Part shown: positions 1-8,782 of the stretch, piece by piece
How the letters are laid out: the number at the start of each line of letters is the position of its first letter
How positions within the stretch are numbered: position 1 is the stretch's first letter
Origin: Bosea sp. PAMC 26642
GTDB lineage: Bacteria; Pseudomonadota; Alphaproteobacteria; Rhizobiales; Beijerinckiaceae
DNA: 64,000 nucleotides
Direction of reading: 5' to 3'
Assembly: GCF_001562255.1 (NCBI RefSeq)
Contig: NZ_CP014301.1
Coordinates: 2,604,001-2,668,000, forward strand
Notes under the pieces: model-generated
Database searches by the model: none
What the model was told of the DNA's origin: nothing
The model's input: only the letters and a program-made list of their open reading frames with translations
Position numbers and translations under genes: made by a program

Positions 1-581
1 TCCGGCGCGACCTCGTTGGCGAGATGGGCCGGGATGACGCAGACCCCTTCACCGTCGCCGACCATGATGTCGCCGGGATAGACCGCGACATCGCCGCAGG
101 CGATCGGAGCGTTGATGTCGAGCGCGTGATGGCGGATCAGGTTGGTCGGCGCGCTCGGGCGATTGTGATAGGCCGGGATCGCCATGCCGGCGATCTCCGG
201 GCTGTCACGAAAGCCGCCATCCGTAACGATCCCGGCGACGCCCCGCTGCATCAGCCGCGAGACCAGGATACCGCCGGCAGAGGCGGCTTTGGCATCCTTG
301 CGGCTGTCGATCACCATGACATGGCCGGGCGGGCAATCCTCGACCGCGCGGCGCTGCGGATGCTGCGTCCCCTCGAACATGCCCAGATGGTCGAGATCCT
401 CGCGCGCCGGGATGTAGCGCAGCGTGAACGCTTCTCCGACCATCGACCCGTCCTTCAGGCCCAGCGGCCTCACATCCTGGATGAAGACGTTGCGGAAGCC
501 GCGCTTGAACAGGGCGGTTGTCAGCGTCGCGGTCGAGACGCGCTTGAGTTTCGTGCGGTTTTCGTCGGTAAGGATGGTCAT
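1..581 (-). CDS. RraA family protein (aldolase/decarboxylase-like), 3' end outside window
   Basis: About 193 residues are visible and the C-terminus lies beyond the window. The RraA-like fold is shown by the motif VTDGGFRD near residues 119-126 and a VGDGEGVCVIP segment near 174-184. In the class II 4-hydroxy-4-methyl-2-oxoglutarate aldolase/RraA family, the Gly-Arg-Asp region binds metal and oxoacid. I chose the ATG at 581 because AAGGA lies about ten bases upstream; an in-frame ATG at 620 is possible. Beside an aldolase, a dehydratase and a TctC protein, an oxoacid lyase role is more likely than RNase E inhibition, but the substrate cannot be read from sequence. Confidence 0.85.
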   Translation of the reverse strand, partial: MTILTDENRTKLKRVSTATLTTALFKRGFRNVFIQDVRPLGLKDGSMVGEAFTLRYIPAREDLDHLGMFEGTQHPQRRAVEDCPPGHVMVIDSRKDAKAASAGGILVSRLMQRGVAGIVTDGGFRDSPEIAGMAIPAYHNRPSAPTNLIRHHALDINAPIACGDVAVYPGDIMVGDGEGVCVIPAHLANEVAP

Positions 582-624
582 GCTGGGCGCGGTCCTTGTC
601 TGCAATACGTCAACATTCATCGCC

Positions 625-725
625 GTCATCCCGGACAAGCGGCGTCAGCCGCGCCGATCCGGGATCCATTCCTGAACGATTCCGGCATGGATCCCGGGTC
701 TCCGCTTCGCTGCGCCCGGGATGAC
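625..725. repeat. REP-like palindromic intergenic repeat
   Basis: An imperfect inverted repeat lies between the RraA-like and TctC genes. The outer arms GTCATCCCGG (625-634) and CCGGGATGAC (716-725) are exactly complementary. Inner arms at 656-669 and 687-700 match at 13 of 14 positions. The layout resembles the element at 3597-3722. Such GTCATCCCGG-ended palindromes are common between genes in Rhizobiales genomes; a role in mRNA 3'-end folding is inference. Confidence 0.7.
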
Positions 726-755
726 AGCGCACTTTCCAGACGCTGGTTATGTCGA

Positions 756-1733
756 TCATTCGATCTTGACATTGGCCTTCTGCGCCACCTCGGCCCAGCG
801 CTTGGTCTCGGCCGCGATGTGCGCCGCGAACTGTTCCTGCGTCGAGCCGACGGGATCCACACCGAGCTTCTTCATCTGCTCGATCACGGCGGGCTCGCGC
901 ATGATCGCCTGCGTCTCGGTCGACAGTTTCGCGACGATGTCCTTGGGCACGCCCGAGGGCGAGAAGAAGCCGTGCCAGGAGGTTGCGGCATAGCCCGGAA
1001 TGAACTCTGCCAGGGCCGGCAGATCCTTGGCGACGGCGAGCCGCTCCGGCGTCGCGGTGGCGAGCGCCCGGATCTTGCCGGCCTCGACATGCGGCCAGGC
1101 GATGGTGATGTTGTCGAAGGAGACCTGGATCTGGCCCGACAACAAATCCTGCGTCACCTGCGCGCTCGAGCGGTATGGCACATGCGCCATATCGGTGCCG
1201 GTCGAGACCTTGAACAACTCCGCCGCCATATGTGTCGAAGTCCCGGCGCCAGAGGAGCCGAAGGAGTATTTGCCGGGATTCTTCTTCAGGAGTTCGATCA
1301 GTTCCGGCACCGTCTTGGCCGGCAGATCGAGATTGACCATCAGGATGTTCGGCACGCTCGCGACCTGCGAGATCGGCGCGAAGTCCTTGATGTGGTCGTA
1401 GGGCATCTTGGTGTAGACGCCGGGATTGATCGCATGGGTCGAGACAGTCCCCATGGTCAGCGTGTAGCCGTCGGGGTCCGAGCGCGCCACGGCGGCGACG
1501 CCGGTGTTGCCGCCGGCTCCGGCGCGGTTTTCGACGATGAAGCGCCCGCCCATCCGCGCGCCGAGGCGCTCGGCCAGTAACCGGCCGAGGATGTCGGTCG
1601 TCCCGCCCGCCGCGAAGGGCACTACGATCGTAACGACCCTGGACGGGTAGGCCGGCTGGGCCAGGGCGGGCATCGCCAGCGGAACAGCCAGGCAGGCGGC
1701 GGCGGCAAGCAGTCTGCGACGGCTCGAAATCAT
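756..1733 (-). CDS. Tripartite tricarboxylate transporter substrate-binding protein (TctC/Bug family)
   Basis: This 325-residue periplasmic binding protein has a signal peptide (residues 1-24, SRRR then a hydrophobic run ending ALA). Family hallmarks are the YPSRVVTIVVPFAAGGTTD segment after the cleavage site and the ENRAGAGGNTG loop. Bug proteins bind carboxylates and feed TctAB membrane components, none of which is in view. The ATG at 1733 is preceded by GGAGG seven bases upstream, which decides the start. It is transcribed divergently from a GntR regulator, and a 14-bp palindrome lies between them. The ligand is probably the organic or sugar acid degraded by the adjacent enzymes (inference). 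Confidence 0.93.
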   Translation of the reverse strand: MISSRRRLLAAAACLAVPLAMPALAQPAYPSRVVTIVVPFAAGGTTDILGRLLAERLGARMGGRFIVENRAGAGGNTGVAAVARSDPDGYTLTMGTVSTHAINPGVYTKMPYDHIKDFAPISQVASVPNILMVNLDLPAKTVPELIELLKKNPGKYSFGSSGAGTSTHMAAELFKVSTGTDMAHVPYRSSAQVTQDLLSGQIQVSFDNITIAWPHVEAGKIRALATATPERLAVAKDLPALAEFIPGYAATSWHGFFSPSGVPKDIVAKLSTETQAIMREPAVIEQMKKLGVDPVGSTQEQFAAHIAAETKRWAEVAQKANVKIE

Positions 1734-1845
1734 CAGGCTATCCTCCATTTGCGTTTCCAGACCGGCTCTTTGGCCGGCCACCTTTCGTATGGGCCCTGCT
1801 CGGGCCTCTCGACCATCGACATAGCACGTCCAAAACCAATTGAAA

Positions 1846-1859
1846 TCTGAAATTTCAGA
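1846..1859. promoter_or_regulatory. Candidate GntR operator (perfect 14-bp palindrome)
   Basis: TCTGAAATTTCAGA is a perfect palindrome in the 229-bp divergent region between the TctC and GntR genes. It sits in a locally AT-rich patch. Its length and position suit a dimeric FadR-type regulator controlling both directions. Assignment to the neighbouring GntR protein is inference. Confidence 0.55.
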
Positions 1860-1962
1860 CTTGCCGATTCTTGCAGTTTGTGGTGTTTGATGCGGCGACC
1901 AAGCTTGACCGGGCGTCCGCCAGGATGTCATCGGCCGGCCGTCACATCGTCCTGGAACGCGT

Positions 1963-2667
1963 ATGTCCGAATTCGGCGCCATAGAGCCTGTCGCTCCCCA
2001 TCTGCTGCGCTCCTTGCGCGAGCATGTGCATGAGCGCCTGCGCCGGACGATCGTCGCGGGACGCTTCAGGAATGGCGAGCGGCTGAACGAGCGCCATCTC
2101 GCCGAGATGCTCGGCGTCAGCACGACGCCGGTGAAGGACGCGATCCGCAAGCTGGAGAGCGAGGGGCTGGTCCGCACCGAGGCGCGGCGCGGTGTCTTCG
2201 TCGAGTTCTCGGCCCGGCAGGCCCTGGAGATGGCGTTGGGGCGTGCCGCGCTCGAAAGTGTCATGACCCATATCGCCGCCAACCGGATCGGCGCGCCCGA
2301 CATCGCCGGGATGGCCCGGCTGATCGAGGAAATGCAGCACGCGACGGCCCACAGCGCGCTGGAAGACCTCGTCACACTGAACGAGGCCTATCACGGTGCG
2401 ATCCATCGCATCTCCGGCTGCACCTATCTCGAACGCCGCCTAGACGGCCAGCGCATGTACGACCATGCCCAGCGCATCGCGCTGCTCTCGGAACCGGCCG
2501 AGCGCGAGCAGGGTTTCGAGGAACACCGATCGATCTATGATGCGCTCAGGGCACGCGAGCCGGCGCTGGCCGAACAACGAATGCGCCGCCACATCGTCCG
2601 CTCGGCCAAAAGCCATGTGCGGCAGGTGTTCGGCGCCGATGCGGAGGGACTAAGCTATGACGAATGA
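1963..2667 (+). CDS. GntR family transcriptional regulator (FadR/FCD subfamily)
   Basis: A 234-residue protein. The N-terminal winged helix (about residues 15-80) contains GERLNERHLAEMLGVSTTPV, the typical GntR recognition region. The C-terminal all-helical FCD ligand domain (about 85-225) carries the usual metal/ligand residues, including a late histidine in the RMRRHI segment. FCD regulators usually respond to small organic acids. The stop overlaps the start of the downstream aldolase by 11 bases, so the two are translated from one message. It probably represses itself, the aldolase and the divergent TctC gene. Confidence 0.93.
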   Translation: MSEFGAIEPVAPHLLRSLREHVHERLRRTIVAGRFRNGERLNERHLAEMLGVSTTPVKDAIRKLESEGLVRTEARRGVFVEFSARQALEMALGRAALESVMTHIAANRIGAPDIAGMARLIEEMQHATAHSALEDLVTLNEAYHGAIHRISGCTYLERRLDGQRMYDHAQRIALLSEPAEREQGFEEHRSIYDALRAREPALAEQRMRRHIVRSAKSHVRQVFGADAEGLSYDE

Positions 2668-3589
2668 CCAGGAAAACCACGGCAAGGTTCGCAGCGCCTT
2701 GCGCGGCATCTCGGGCGTGCATGTCACGGCCTGGAGCGCCGATGGCGAGGCCGATTGGGCGGTGACGGGCAGGATCGTCGCCCGCATCGCGCAGGCCGGC
2801 ATTCACAACATCGTCTCGGCCGGCAACACCGGCGAGTTCTACCCGATGACGACCGACGAGGTCGTGCGCAGCCATGCGGTGGCAGCCGAAGCGGCAGCCG
2901 GCAAGGCGCTGGTCACAGCCGGCATCGGCCGTTCGCTGCGCGAGGCGGTCTCGACCGGGAAGCTCGCGGCCGGTGCCGGTTGCGACGCGGTGATGGTCCA
3001 CCACCCGCTCGACCCCTTCGCCGCGCCGCAATCGCAGGCCGACTACATCATCGCAATCGCCGAGGCGCTGACGATCCCGCTCGTGGCCTATATCCGCTCC
3101 GACGCGATCGGCGTGAAGGATCTGGTTCGCGTCGCGACACATCCCAATGTCGCGGGCGTCAAATTCGCCTCCAGCAACATGATGCTGTTGGCCGAATGCG
3201 TGCGCGCCACGCAAGGGACGTCCGCCAACTGGATCTGCGGGCTCGCCGAGGGCTGGGCCGCGCCCTTCTATGCGCTCGGCGCGCGCGGCTTCACCTCCGG
3301 CCTGATCAATGTCGCACCGGAGCGCTCGCTGGCCGTCTGGCACGCGCTGGAGACCGGCGACTACGCAGCCGCCCGGATCGAGGTCGACGCCATCGCCGGT
3401 TTCGAGACCCTGCGTACGAAATACGGCAACGGCGCCAACGTCACCGTGGTGAAGGAAGCGCTCGGCCTGCTCGGAACCGATGTCGGCCCGGTGCGCCTGC
3501 CCGGCCTGCCGGAGCTGAACGCCGCCGAGAAGGCTGAACTGCGCCAGATCGTCTCCGGCTGGAACCCGGTCCGCATCGCGGCGGAGTGA
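2657..3589 (+). CDS. Dihydrodipicolinate synthase family aldolase
   Basis: A 310-residue class I aldolase of the DapA/N-acetylneuraminate lyase superfamily. The carboxylate-binding loop is GNTGE (residues 56-60), the catalytic tyrosine is probably Tyr145 in VAYIRSD, and the Schiff-base lysine is Lys169 in GVKF. Genuine DapA normally has GTTGE and sits with lysine genes; here the partners are a GntR regulator and an IlvD/Edd dehydratase. Cleavage or dehydration of a 2-keto-3-deoxy sugar acid is therefore more likely. The start overlaps the regulator's stop. A REP-like hairpin follows the stop codon. Confidence 0.9.
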   Translation: MTNDQENHGKVRSALRGISGVHVTAWSADGEADWAVTGRIVARIAQAGIHNIVSAGNTGEFYPMTTDEVVRSHAVAAEAAAGKALVTAGIGRSLREAVSTGKLAAGAGCDAVMVHHPLDPFAAPQSQADYIIAIAEALTIPLVAYIRSDAIGVKDLVRVATHPNVAGVKFASSNMMLLAECVRATQGTSANWICGLAEGWAAPFYALGARGFTSGLINVAPERSLAVWHALETGDYAAARIEVDAIAGFETLRTKYGNGANVTVVKEALGLLGTDVGPVRLPGLPELNAAEKAELRQIVSGWNPVRIAAE

Positions 3590-3596
3590 TACCGCT

Positions 3597-3722
3597 GTCG
3601 TTCCGGGGCATCGCGCAGCGATGAACCCGGAACCCACGACCGGGCGAGCCCTTCAGCCCCGTCAGGACGTCTCACCCGGTCGTGGGTTCCGGGTTCGGCC
3701 CTATGGGCCGCCCCGGAATGAC
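3597..3722. repeat. REP-like palindrome with perfect 22-bp inner arms
   Basis: The outer arms GTCGTTCCGGGGC (3597-3609) and GCCCCGGAATGAC (3710-3722) are complementary at 12 of 13 positions. The inner arms at 3623-3644 and 3675-3696 are 22 bp and exactly complementary. It fills the gap between the aldolase and dehydratase genes, so the message could fold into a long cruciform-type hairpin. It belongs to the same general class as the repeat at 625-725. Confidence 0.75.
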
Positions 3723-3762
3723 ACATCGTTTTGAACGACAAAAAACCACCCGAGGACACGCC

Positions 3763-5496
3763 ATGACCACCCACCCCCGCAAGACGCCCGACACCCTGCG
3801 CTCGAAGCGCTGGTTCGGCGCCAGCGATCTGCGCTCCTTCGGCCATCGTTCGCGGGCCTTGCAGATGGGCTTCGGCCATGACGAGTTCATGGGCAAGCCG
3901 GTCATCGGCATCATCAACACCTGGTCCGAGATCAACCCCTGCCACACCCATCTGCGCGACCGCGCCGATGCGGTGAAGCGCGCCGTCTGGGCGAGCGGAG
4001 GCTTCCCCGTCGAGATCCCGGTGATGTCGGTCTCGGAGCAGTACCAGAAGCCCACCACCATGCTCTATCGCAACTTCCTGGCGATGGAGACCGAGGAATC
4101 GATCCGCTCCCACCCGCTCGACGGCGCGGTGCTGCTCGGCGGCTGCGACAAGTCCACCCCGGCGCTGATCATGGGTGCCTGCAGCGCCGGCCTGCCCTTC
4201 ATCTTCGTGCCGGCAGGCCCGATGCTACGCGGCAACTGGGCCGGCAAGGTGCTAGGCTCGGGCGCCGACGTCTGGAAATACTGGGCCGAGAAGGAAGCCG
4301 GCAACATCACCGACGACCAGTGGAAGGACATGGAGAGTGGCATCGCCCGCTCGCACGGCACCTGCATGACGATGGGCACCGCCGCGACCATGATGAGCCA
4401 TGCCGAGGTGCTGGGCCTGACCCTGCCCGGCGCCTCCGCCATTCCGGCCGCAGACGCCGCCCATCCCCGCATGGCGGCAGCCAGCGGCAAGCGCATCGTC
4501 GAGATGGTCTGGGAGGATTTGACGCCCGACCGCATCCTCACGCGCGAGAGCTTCGAGAACGCCCTGACCGTGCATATGGCGGTGGCCGGCTCGACCAACG
4601 CCATCATCCACCTGATCGCCATGGCCGGCCGTGCCGGCGTGAGCCTGACGCCCGACGATTTCGATGCTTTCTCCCGCACAGTCCCGGTGATCGCCAATCT
4701 GCGGCCCTCGGGCGAATTCCTGATGGAGGATTTCTTCTATGCCGGCGGCCTGCCCGCCTTGCTGAAGCAGCTCGAAAGCAAGCTCCACACCGACGCCATG
4801 ACCGTCACCGGCAAGCCGCTTGCGGAAACCATCGCGCTCGCCACCGTCTATGACGACAACGTCATCCGCCCGCTCGACAAGGCTGTCTCGACCGCCAACG
4901 GCCTTGCCGTCCTCAAGGGCAACATCGCGCCCGATGGCTGCGTCATCAAGCCCTCGGCCGCCGAGCCTCATCTATTGAAGCATTCGGGTCCGGCGATCGT
5001 GTTCGAGGACTACGACGCGATGATGCGGGCCGTGAATGATGAGGATACGGACGTCACGCGCGACCACATCATGGTGCTGAAGAATTGCGGCCCCGTCGGC
5101 GGTCCCGGCATGCCGGAATGGGGCATGATGCCGATCCCGCGCAAGCTGCTGAAGCAGGGCGTGCGCGACATGCTGCGCATCTCGGACGCGCGCATGTCGG
5201 GCACCAGCTACGGCGCCTGCGTGCTCCACGTCGCGCCTGAAGCCTACGTCAAGGGCCCGCTCGCGGCGGTTAGAACCGGCGACGTCATCAGCGTCGATGT
5301 CGAGGCGCGAACCATCTCGGTGAACCTGACCGACGCCGAAATCGCAGCGCGACTAGCGACATGGTCGCCGCCCGACCGCGACTATCCCCGCGGCTACGGC
5401 AAGATGTCGGCCGCTCATATCCGCCAGGCCGACAAGGGCTGCGACTTCGACTATCTCGAGGGCACCGCCAAAATCCCCGAGCCGGAAATTCACTAG
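3763..5496 (+). CDS. IlvD/Edd family dehydratase, probably an aldonic (pentonic) acid dehydratase
   Basis: A 577-residue iron-sulfur dehydratase. The cluster and active-site motifs are INPCHTH (Cys60), GGCDKSTPA (Cys128), the SHGTCMTMGTAATMM region and a C-terminal RISDARMSGTSYG. The INPCHTHLRDRA and VEIPVMS wording resembles L-arabonate and D-xylonate dehydratases more than the valine-pathway IlvD. It would convert a sugar acid to the 2-keto-3-deoxy acid that the upstream DapA-type protein could then process. The ATG at 3763 has GAGGA seven bases upstream; a longer in-frame reading from 3682 lies inside the REP element and is rejected. Confidence 0.92.
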   Translation: MTTHPRKTPDTLRSKRWFGASDLRSFGHRSRALQMGFGHDEFMGKPVIGIINTWSEINPCHTHLRDRADAVKRAVWASGGFPVEIPVMSVSEQYQKPTTMLYRNFLAMETEESIRSHPLDGAVLLGGCDKSTPALIMGACSAGLPFIFVPAGPMLRGNWAGKVLGSGADVWKYWAEKEAGNITDDQWKDMESGIARSHGTCMTMGTAATMMSHAEVLGLTLPGASAIPAADAAHPRMAAASGKRIVEMVWEDLTPDRILTRESFENALTVHMAVAGSTNAIIHLIAMAGRAGVSLTPDDFDAFSRTVPVIANLRPSGEFLMEDFFYAGGLPALLKQLESKLHTDAMTVTGKPLAETIALATVYDDNVIRPLDKAVSTANGLAVLKGNIAPDGCVIKPSAAEPHLLKHSGPAIVFEDYDAMMRAVNDEDTDVTRDHIMVLKNCGPVGGPGMPEWGMMPIPRKLLKQGVRDMLRISDARMSGTSYGACVLHVAPEAYVKGPLAAVRTGDVISVDVEARTISVNLTDAEIAARLATWSPPDRDYPRGYGKMSAAHIRQADKGCDFDYLEGTAKIPEPEIH

Positions 5497-5557
5497 AATC
5501 CGTCATCTCACTGTCAACGCTGGCGACCAGTTTGCCGCTCCCGCAAGGAGCCAAGCC

Positions 5558-7108
5558 ATGGTCACCCGTCGTCATCTGCTGGCCGCAGGCATCGCCGCCC
5601 CGGCCCTGCTGCCCCGGCTCGTGAGGGCCCAAAGCGACACGCGGCCGATCCTGCGCGTTGCCGTCCAGGCTCTGCCGCCGACGCTGGAGCCGCTCGAATC
5701 GATCTCCAATGTCGGCCTGCGCATCTCCTACAACGTCTTCGACACCCTGTGGCGCCGCGACTTCCTGCGCGAGGCGGACGAGGGCGGGCAGAAGCTCGTG
5801 CCCCATCTCGCCACTTCGCTGCGCCAGCGCGACCCGCTGACCTGGGAGGTCAAGCTTCGCCAGGGCGTGCGGATGCATGACGAGACCGTGCTAAGCGCCG
5901 ACGACGTGCTTTCCACCTTCTCGCCGGAGCGAATGTATGGGGCGCAGGTTCAGCACCATGAGGGGCGGGTCAATTTCGGGCATCTCGCCTCGGTCGAGGC
6001 AGAAGGGCGTGACACCGTCATTCTGCGCACCAAGACGCCCGATGTGGTGATGCCGCAGCGTCTGGCCGCCTATGGCGGCTGGATCCATTCGGCCAGGGCC
6101 TATGGCGAACAGGGCATCGCCGGCCTCCGCCAGAAGCCGATCGGTAGCGGACCCTACCGCGTCGCCTCCTTCCAGCGCGATCAGCGCGCCGTTCTTGAAA
6201 GCCATGACGACTATTGGATGGGACGTCCCAAGGCCCGGCAGATCGTCTTCACGGTTGTTCCAGAGGCGTCGAGCCGGCTGGCCGGGCTCCATGCCGGCGA
6301 TTTCGACCTGATCACCAACCTGCTCCCCGAGCAGGCGCAGACGCTATCAGGCAACAAGACGTTCGAGGCCGTCGACGTGCCGCTCGAATTCGCCCACATC
6401 CTCTATTACGACACGCGCAACCCGGTCCTGCGGGATGCCCGTATTCGTCAGGCCCTGAACTACGCCGTCGACTATGATACGATCGGCCAGTCGCTCTGGG
6501 GTGCCGGCTTCCAGCGCATGGCGGCGCTGCAGACGCCCTCCTTCGGCCCGCTCTACGACGGCGATCGTCGCGGCTTTACCCACGATCCCGAGCGTGCCCG
6601 CCAACTGCTGCGCCAGGCCGGCTACAAGGGCGAGGAAATCGTCATCCGGATCACGCCGGGCTACTATCTGCAGATGCTGCTCGCCGTCCAGGTCATCCAG
6701 CAGATGTGGGAGGCCGTCGGCGTCAAGAGCCGCCTCGAGACGATCGAGAACCTGGCGCAGCTGGTCAATCCGGGCGCCGACGTGCGGCCGACCTCGATTG
6801 CCTTCCGCTTTCCGGACCCGCTCGGCGGCGGGCTTCTGGTCCATCTGTCGAAGGACTACTTCCTGCAGAAATCGGGCTTCTGGCAACCGACGACCTTCAA
6901 CGCCATCAGCGACGAGTTGCGCCTCGCAACCGATCCGGCCGAGCGCAAGCGGCTCTGGCTGCGCCTCATGGACGAGTACGAGGCTGAAGCCCCGGCCCTG
7001 ATCCTCTATCCCGTGCGCGAGTATTTCGCCAAGCGCCGCAGCGTGAAATGGACGCACTATCCGCTCTATTACATGGACTTCCGCGCCTTCAACCTCGACT
7101 TCGCCTGA
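5558..7108 (+). CDS. ABC transporter substrate-binding protein, family 5 (peptide/nickel/opine type)
   Basis: A 516-residue extracellular solute-binding protein with a Tat-like signal peptide (TRRHLLAAG, cleavage after VRA near residue 25). The DppA/OppA-type fold shows in the early LEPLESISNVGLRI stretch, the IGSGPYRVASF segment and the late FNAISDELRLATDPAERK segment. Family members deliver peptides, glycosides, opines or metal complexes to ABC permeases. No permease or ATPase genes follow; a metallophosphoesterase starts seven bases after its stop. The ligand is unknown, although sugar-acid derivatives would fit the upstream genes. Confidence 0.9.
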   Translation: MVTRRHLLAAGIAAPALLPRLVRAQSDTRPILRVAVQALPPTLEPLESISNVGLRISYNVFDTLWRRDFLREADEGGQKLVPHLATSLRQRDPLTWEVKLRQGVRMHDETVLSADDVLSTFSPERMYGAQVQHHEGRVNFGHLASVEAEGRDTVILRTKTPDVVMPQRLAAYGGWIHSARAYGEQGIAGLRQKPIGSGPYRVASFQRDQRAVLESHDDYWMGRPKARQIVFTVVPEASSRLAGLHAGDFDLITNLLPEQAQTLSGNKTFEAVDVPLEFAHILYYDTRNPVLRDARIRQALNYAVDYDTIGQSLWGAGFQRMAALQTPSFGPLYDGDRRGFTHDPERARQLLRQAGYKGEEIVIRITPGYYLQMLLAVQVIQQMWEAVGVKSRLETIENLAQLVNPGADVRPTSIAFRFPDPLGGGLLVHLSKDYFLQKSGFWQPTTFNAISDELRLATDPAERKRLWLRLMDEYEAEAPALILYPVREYFAKRRSVKWTHYPLYYMDFRAFNLDFA

Positions 7109-7115
7109 GGCCCGC

Positions 7116-7967
7116 ATGAACCGCGTCATCGTTCTCTCCGACCCGCACCTCTCGCCGACGCACGGCTTCTTCTGGGACAACTGGCTTCTGGCGCGCGATT
7201 CCGCCGCGCGGATCGACGCCGCCTGCACCGTGGTCAATGGCGACCTCTGCATCGACGGCCCCGACAGCGACGCGGAGATGGCCTTCGCCGCGGCGGCGCT
7301 GCGCGGCCTGCCGGGAACCGTACTGCCGCTGCCGGGCAATCACGACGTCGGAGACGAACCGCCCGGCCAGGACCTGAAGCAGATCGTCAACGAGCCCCGG
7401 CTCGCCCGCTGGGACGCCGCCATCGGCCCCGATCGCTGGATGAAGCCCCTCGATGGCTGGACGCTGCTTGGCCTCAACGCCCAGCTCTTCGGCTCGGGGC
7501 TGGCGCGCGAAGCAGAGCAGAACGCTTGGCTCGATGCGGCGCTGGCGGAGAGCGTCGGCAGCCGCATCGCACTGTTCCTGCACAAGCCGCTCTTCGTCGA
7601 AAGTCCGGACGAAACGGTCCCGACCATCGCATCGATGGGGCCCGCGCCAAGGCAGGAGCTGATGAAACGCCTGCGTGGCGCCGATCTCCGGCTCATCGTC
7701 AGCGGCCATCTTCACACGCATCGGGATCGCATCGTCGATGGCGTGCGCCATCTCTGGGCGCCGGCCCTGGCCTTTGCCGGCAGCCATGGCCATACGGGCG
7801 ACCCAGCCTGCGCCTTTCTCGTCCTGAGCCTCGATGCCGACGAGATCGCCGTCGAGAAGATCCAGCCTTCGGGGCTGATCTCTCATGAACTGGACGCAAT
7901 CAAGCAGAACGGCCGCTACAAATTCCTGCGCGAGATGCCCCCCTGCCCGCCCGATGTGGCGGCCTGA
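7116..7967 (+). CDS. Calcineurin-like metallophosphoesterase
   Basis: A 283-residue cytosolic phosphoesterase with all dinuclear-metal motifs in order: SDPHLS (Asp9/His11), NGDL, PGNHD and SGHLHTHRD. This arrangement matches class III phosphodiesterases of the CpdA/GlpQ-like type acting on cyclic nucleotides or phosphodiesters. The start lies seven bases after the solute-binding protein stop, so they are probably co-transcribed. It might process a phosphorylated or glycerophosphodiester compound, but the substrate cannot be assigned. Confidence 0.9.
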   Translation: MNRVIVLSDPHLSPTHGFFWDNWLLARDSAARIDAACTVVNGDLCIDGPDSDAEMAFAAAALRGLPGTVLPLPGNHDVGDEPPGQDLKQIVNEPRLARWDAAIGPDRWMKPLDGWTLLGLNAQLFGSGLAREAEQNAWLDAALAESVGSRIALFLHKPLFVESPDETVPTIASMGPAPRQELMKRLRGADLRLIVSGHLHTHRDRIVDGVRHLWAPALAFAGSHGHTGDPACAFLVLSLDADEIAVEKIQPSGLISHELDAIKQNGRYKFLREMPPCPPDVAA

Positions 7968-7979
7968 GCAAGGCGCCCC

Positions 7980-8765
7980 TTAGCCCCGCCCGAACAACCC
8001 GTGGAAGCGACCGAGGAAGCTTTTCAGCCGGTCGTTCTGCGGATTGCCGAAGATCTCGGCCGGCGCCCCGGCCTCGGCCACCTTCCCCTGGTCGAGGAAG
8101 ACGACGTGGTTGGAGACGTCGCGCACGAACATCATCTCGTGGCTGACGAGCAGCATCGTCATGCCCGACTCGGCCAGCCCCTGCATCACGCTCAACACTT
8201 CTGCGACGAGTTCGGGGTCGAGCGCCGAGGTCACCTCGTCGAACAGCAGCAGGCGCGGCTGCATCGCCACGGCCCGCGCGATCGCGACGCGCTGCTGCTG
8301 ACCGCCCGATAGCTGATAGGGATAGTGCCCACCCCGGTCGGCCAGCCCGACGCGCCCGAGCCAGTGCTGCGCGATGTCTTTTGCCTCGGACTGGCTCTTG
8401 CCCTGCACCTTGGTCAGGCCGAGCATGACGTTGTCGATCGCGCTCAGATGCGGGAACAGGTTGAACTGCTGGAACACCATGCCGAGCCGCGCCCGCTGTG
8501 CCGAGATCTTCGTCTCGCTCAGCCGTTTCCGGCGCGTGCCGGCCATGGTGTAGCCGACCGGATCGCCGTCGAGCAGGATCTCGCCGCCATCATGTTCCTC
8601 CAGCAGGTTGATGCAGCGCAGGAAGGTCGTCTTGCCCGAGCCGGAGGCCCCGATCAGCGAGACCACCTGCCCCTGCCGAACGGTGAGGTCGATGCCCTTC
8701 AGCACCTCGATCTGACCGAAGGTTTTGCGTACCTCCCGGGCTTGCAGAAGGGCTGGCTCTGTCAT
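7980..8765 (-). CDS. Amino-acid ABC transporter ATP-binding protein
   Basis: A 261-residue ATPase of the polar amino-acid uptake family (GlnQ/HisP type). Walker A is GASGSGKT (residues 39-46), the Q-loop is VFQQFNLFPH, the signature is LSGGQQQR (152-159), Walker B is LLLFDE followed by TSALDP, and the switch histidine is in LLVSHEM. A much longer in-frame reading extends into the permease gene; I chose the ATG at 8765 because the conserved domain begins there. It is the last gene of a minus-strand operon of binding protein, two permeases and this ATPase. Confidence 0.95.
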   Translation of the reverse strand: MTEPALLQAREVRKTFGQIEVLKGIDLTVRQGQVVSLIGASGSGKTTFLRCINLLEEHDGGEILLDGDPVGYTMAGTRRKRLSETKISAQRARLGMVFQQFNLFPHLSAIDNVMLGLTKVQGKSQSEAKDIAQHWLGRVGLADRGGHYPYQLSGGQQQRVAIARAVAMQPRLLLFDEVTSALDPELVAEVLSVMQGLAESGMTMLLVSHEMMFVRDVSNHVVFLDQGKVAEAGAPAEIFGNPQNDRLKSFLGRFHGLFGRG

Positions 8766-8782
8766 CGCAGGCGCGTCCTGTC

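Noticed and set aside
24..1580. A 518-codon plus-strand open frame covering the first two genes
   Set aside because: It is antisense to the RraA-like and TctC genes, Arg/Asp/Gly-rich and without any motif; a typical shadow in high-GC DNA.
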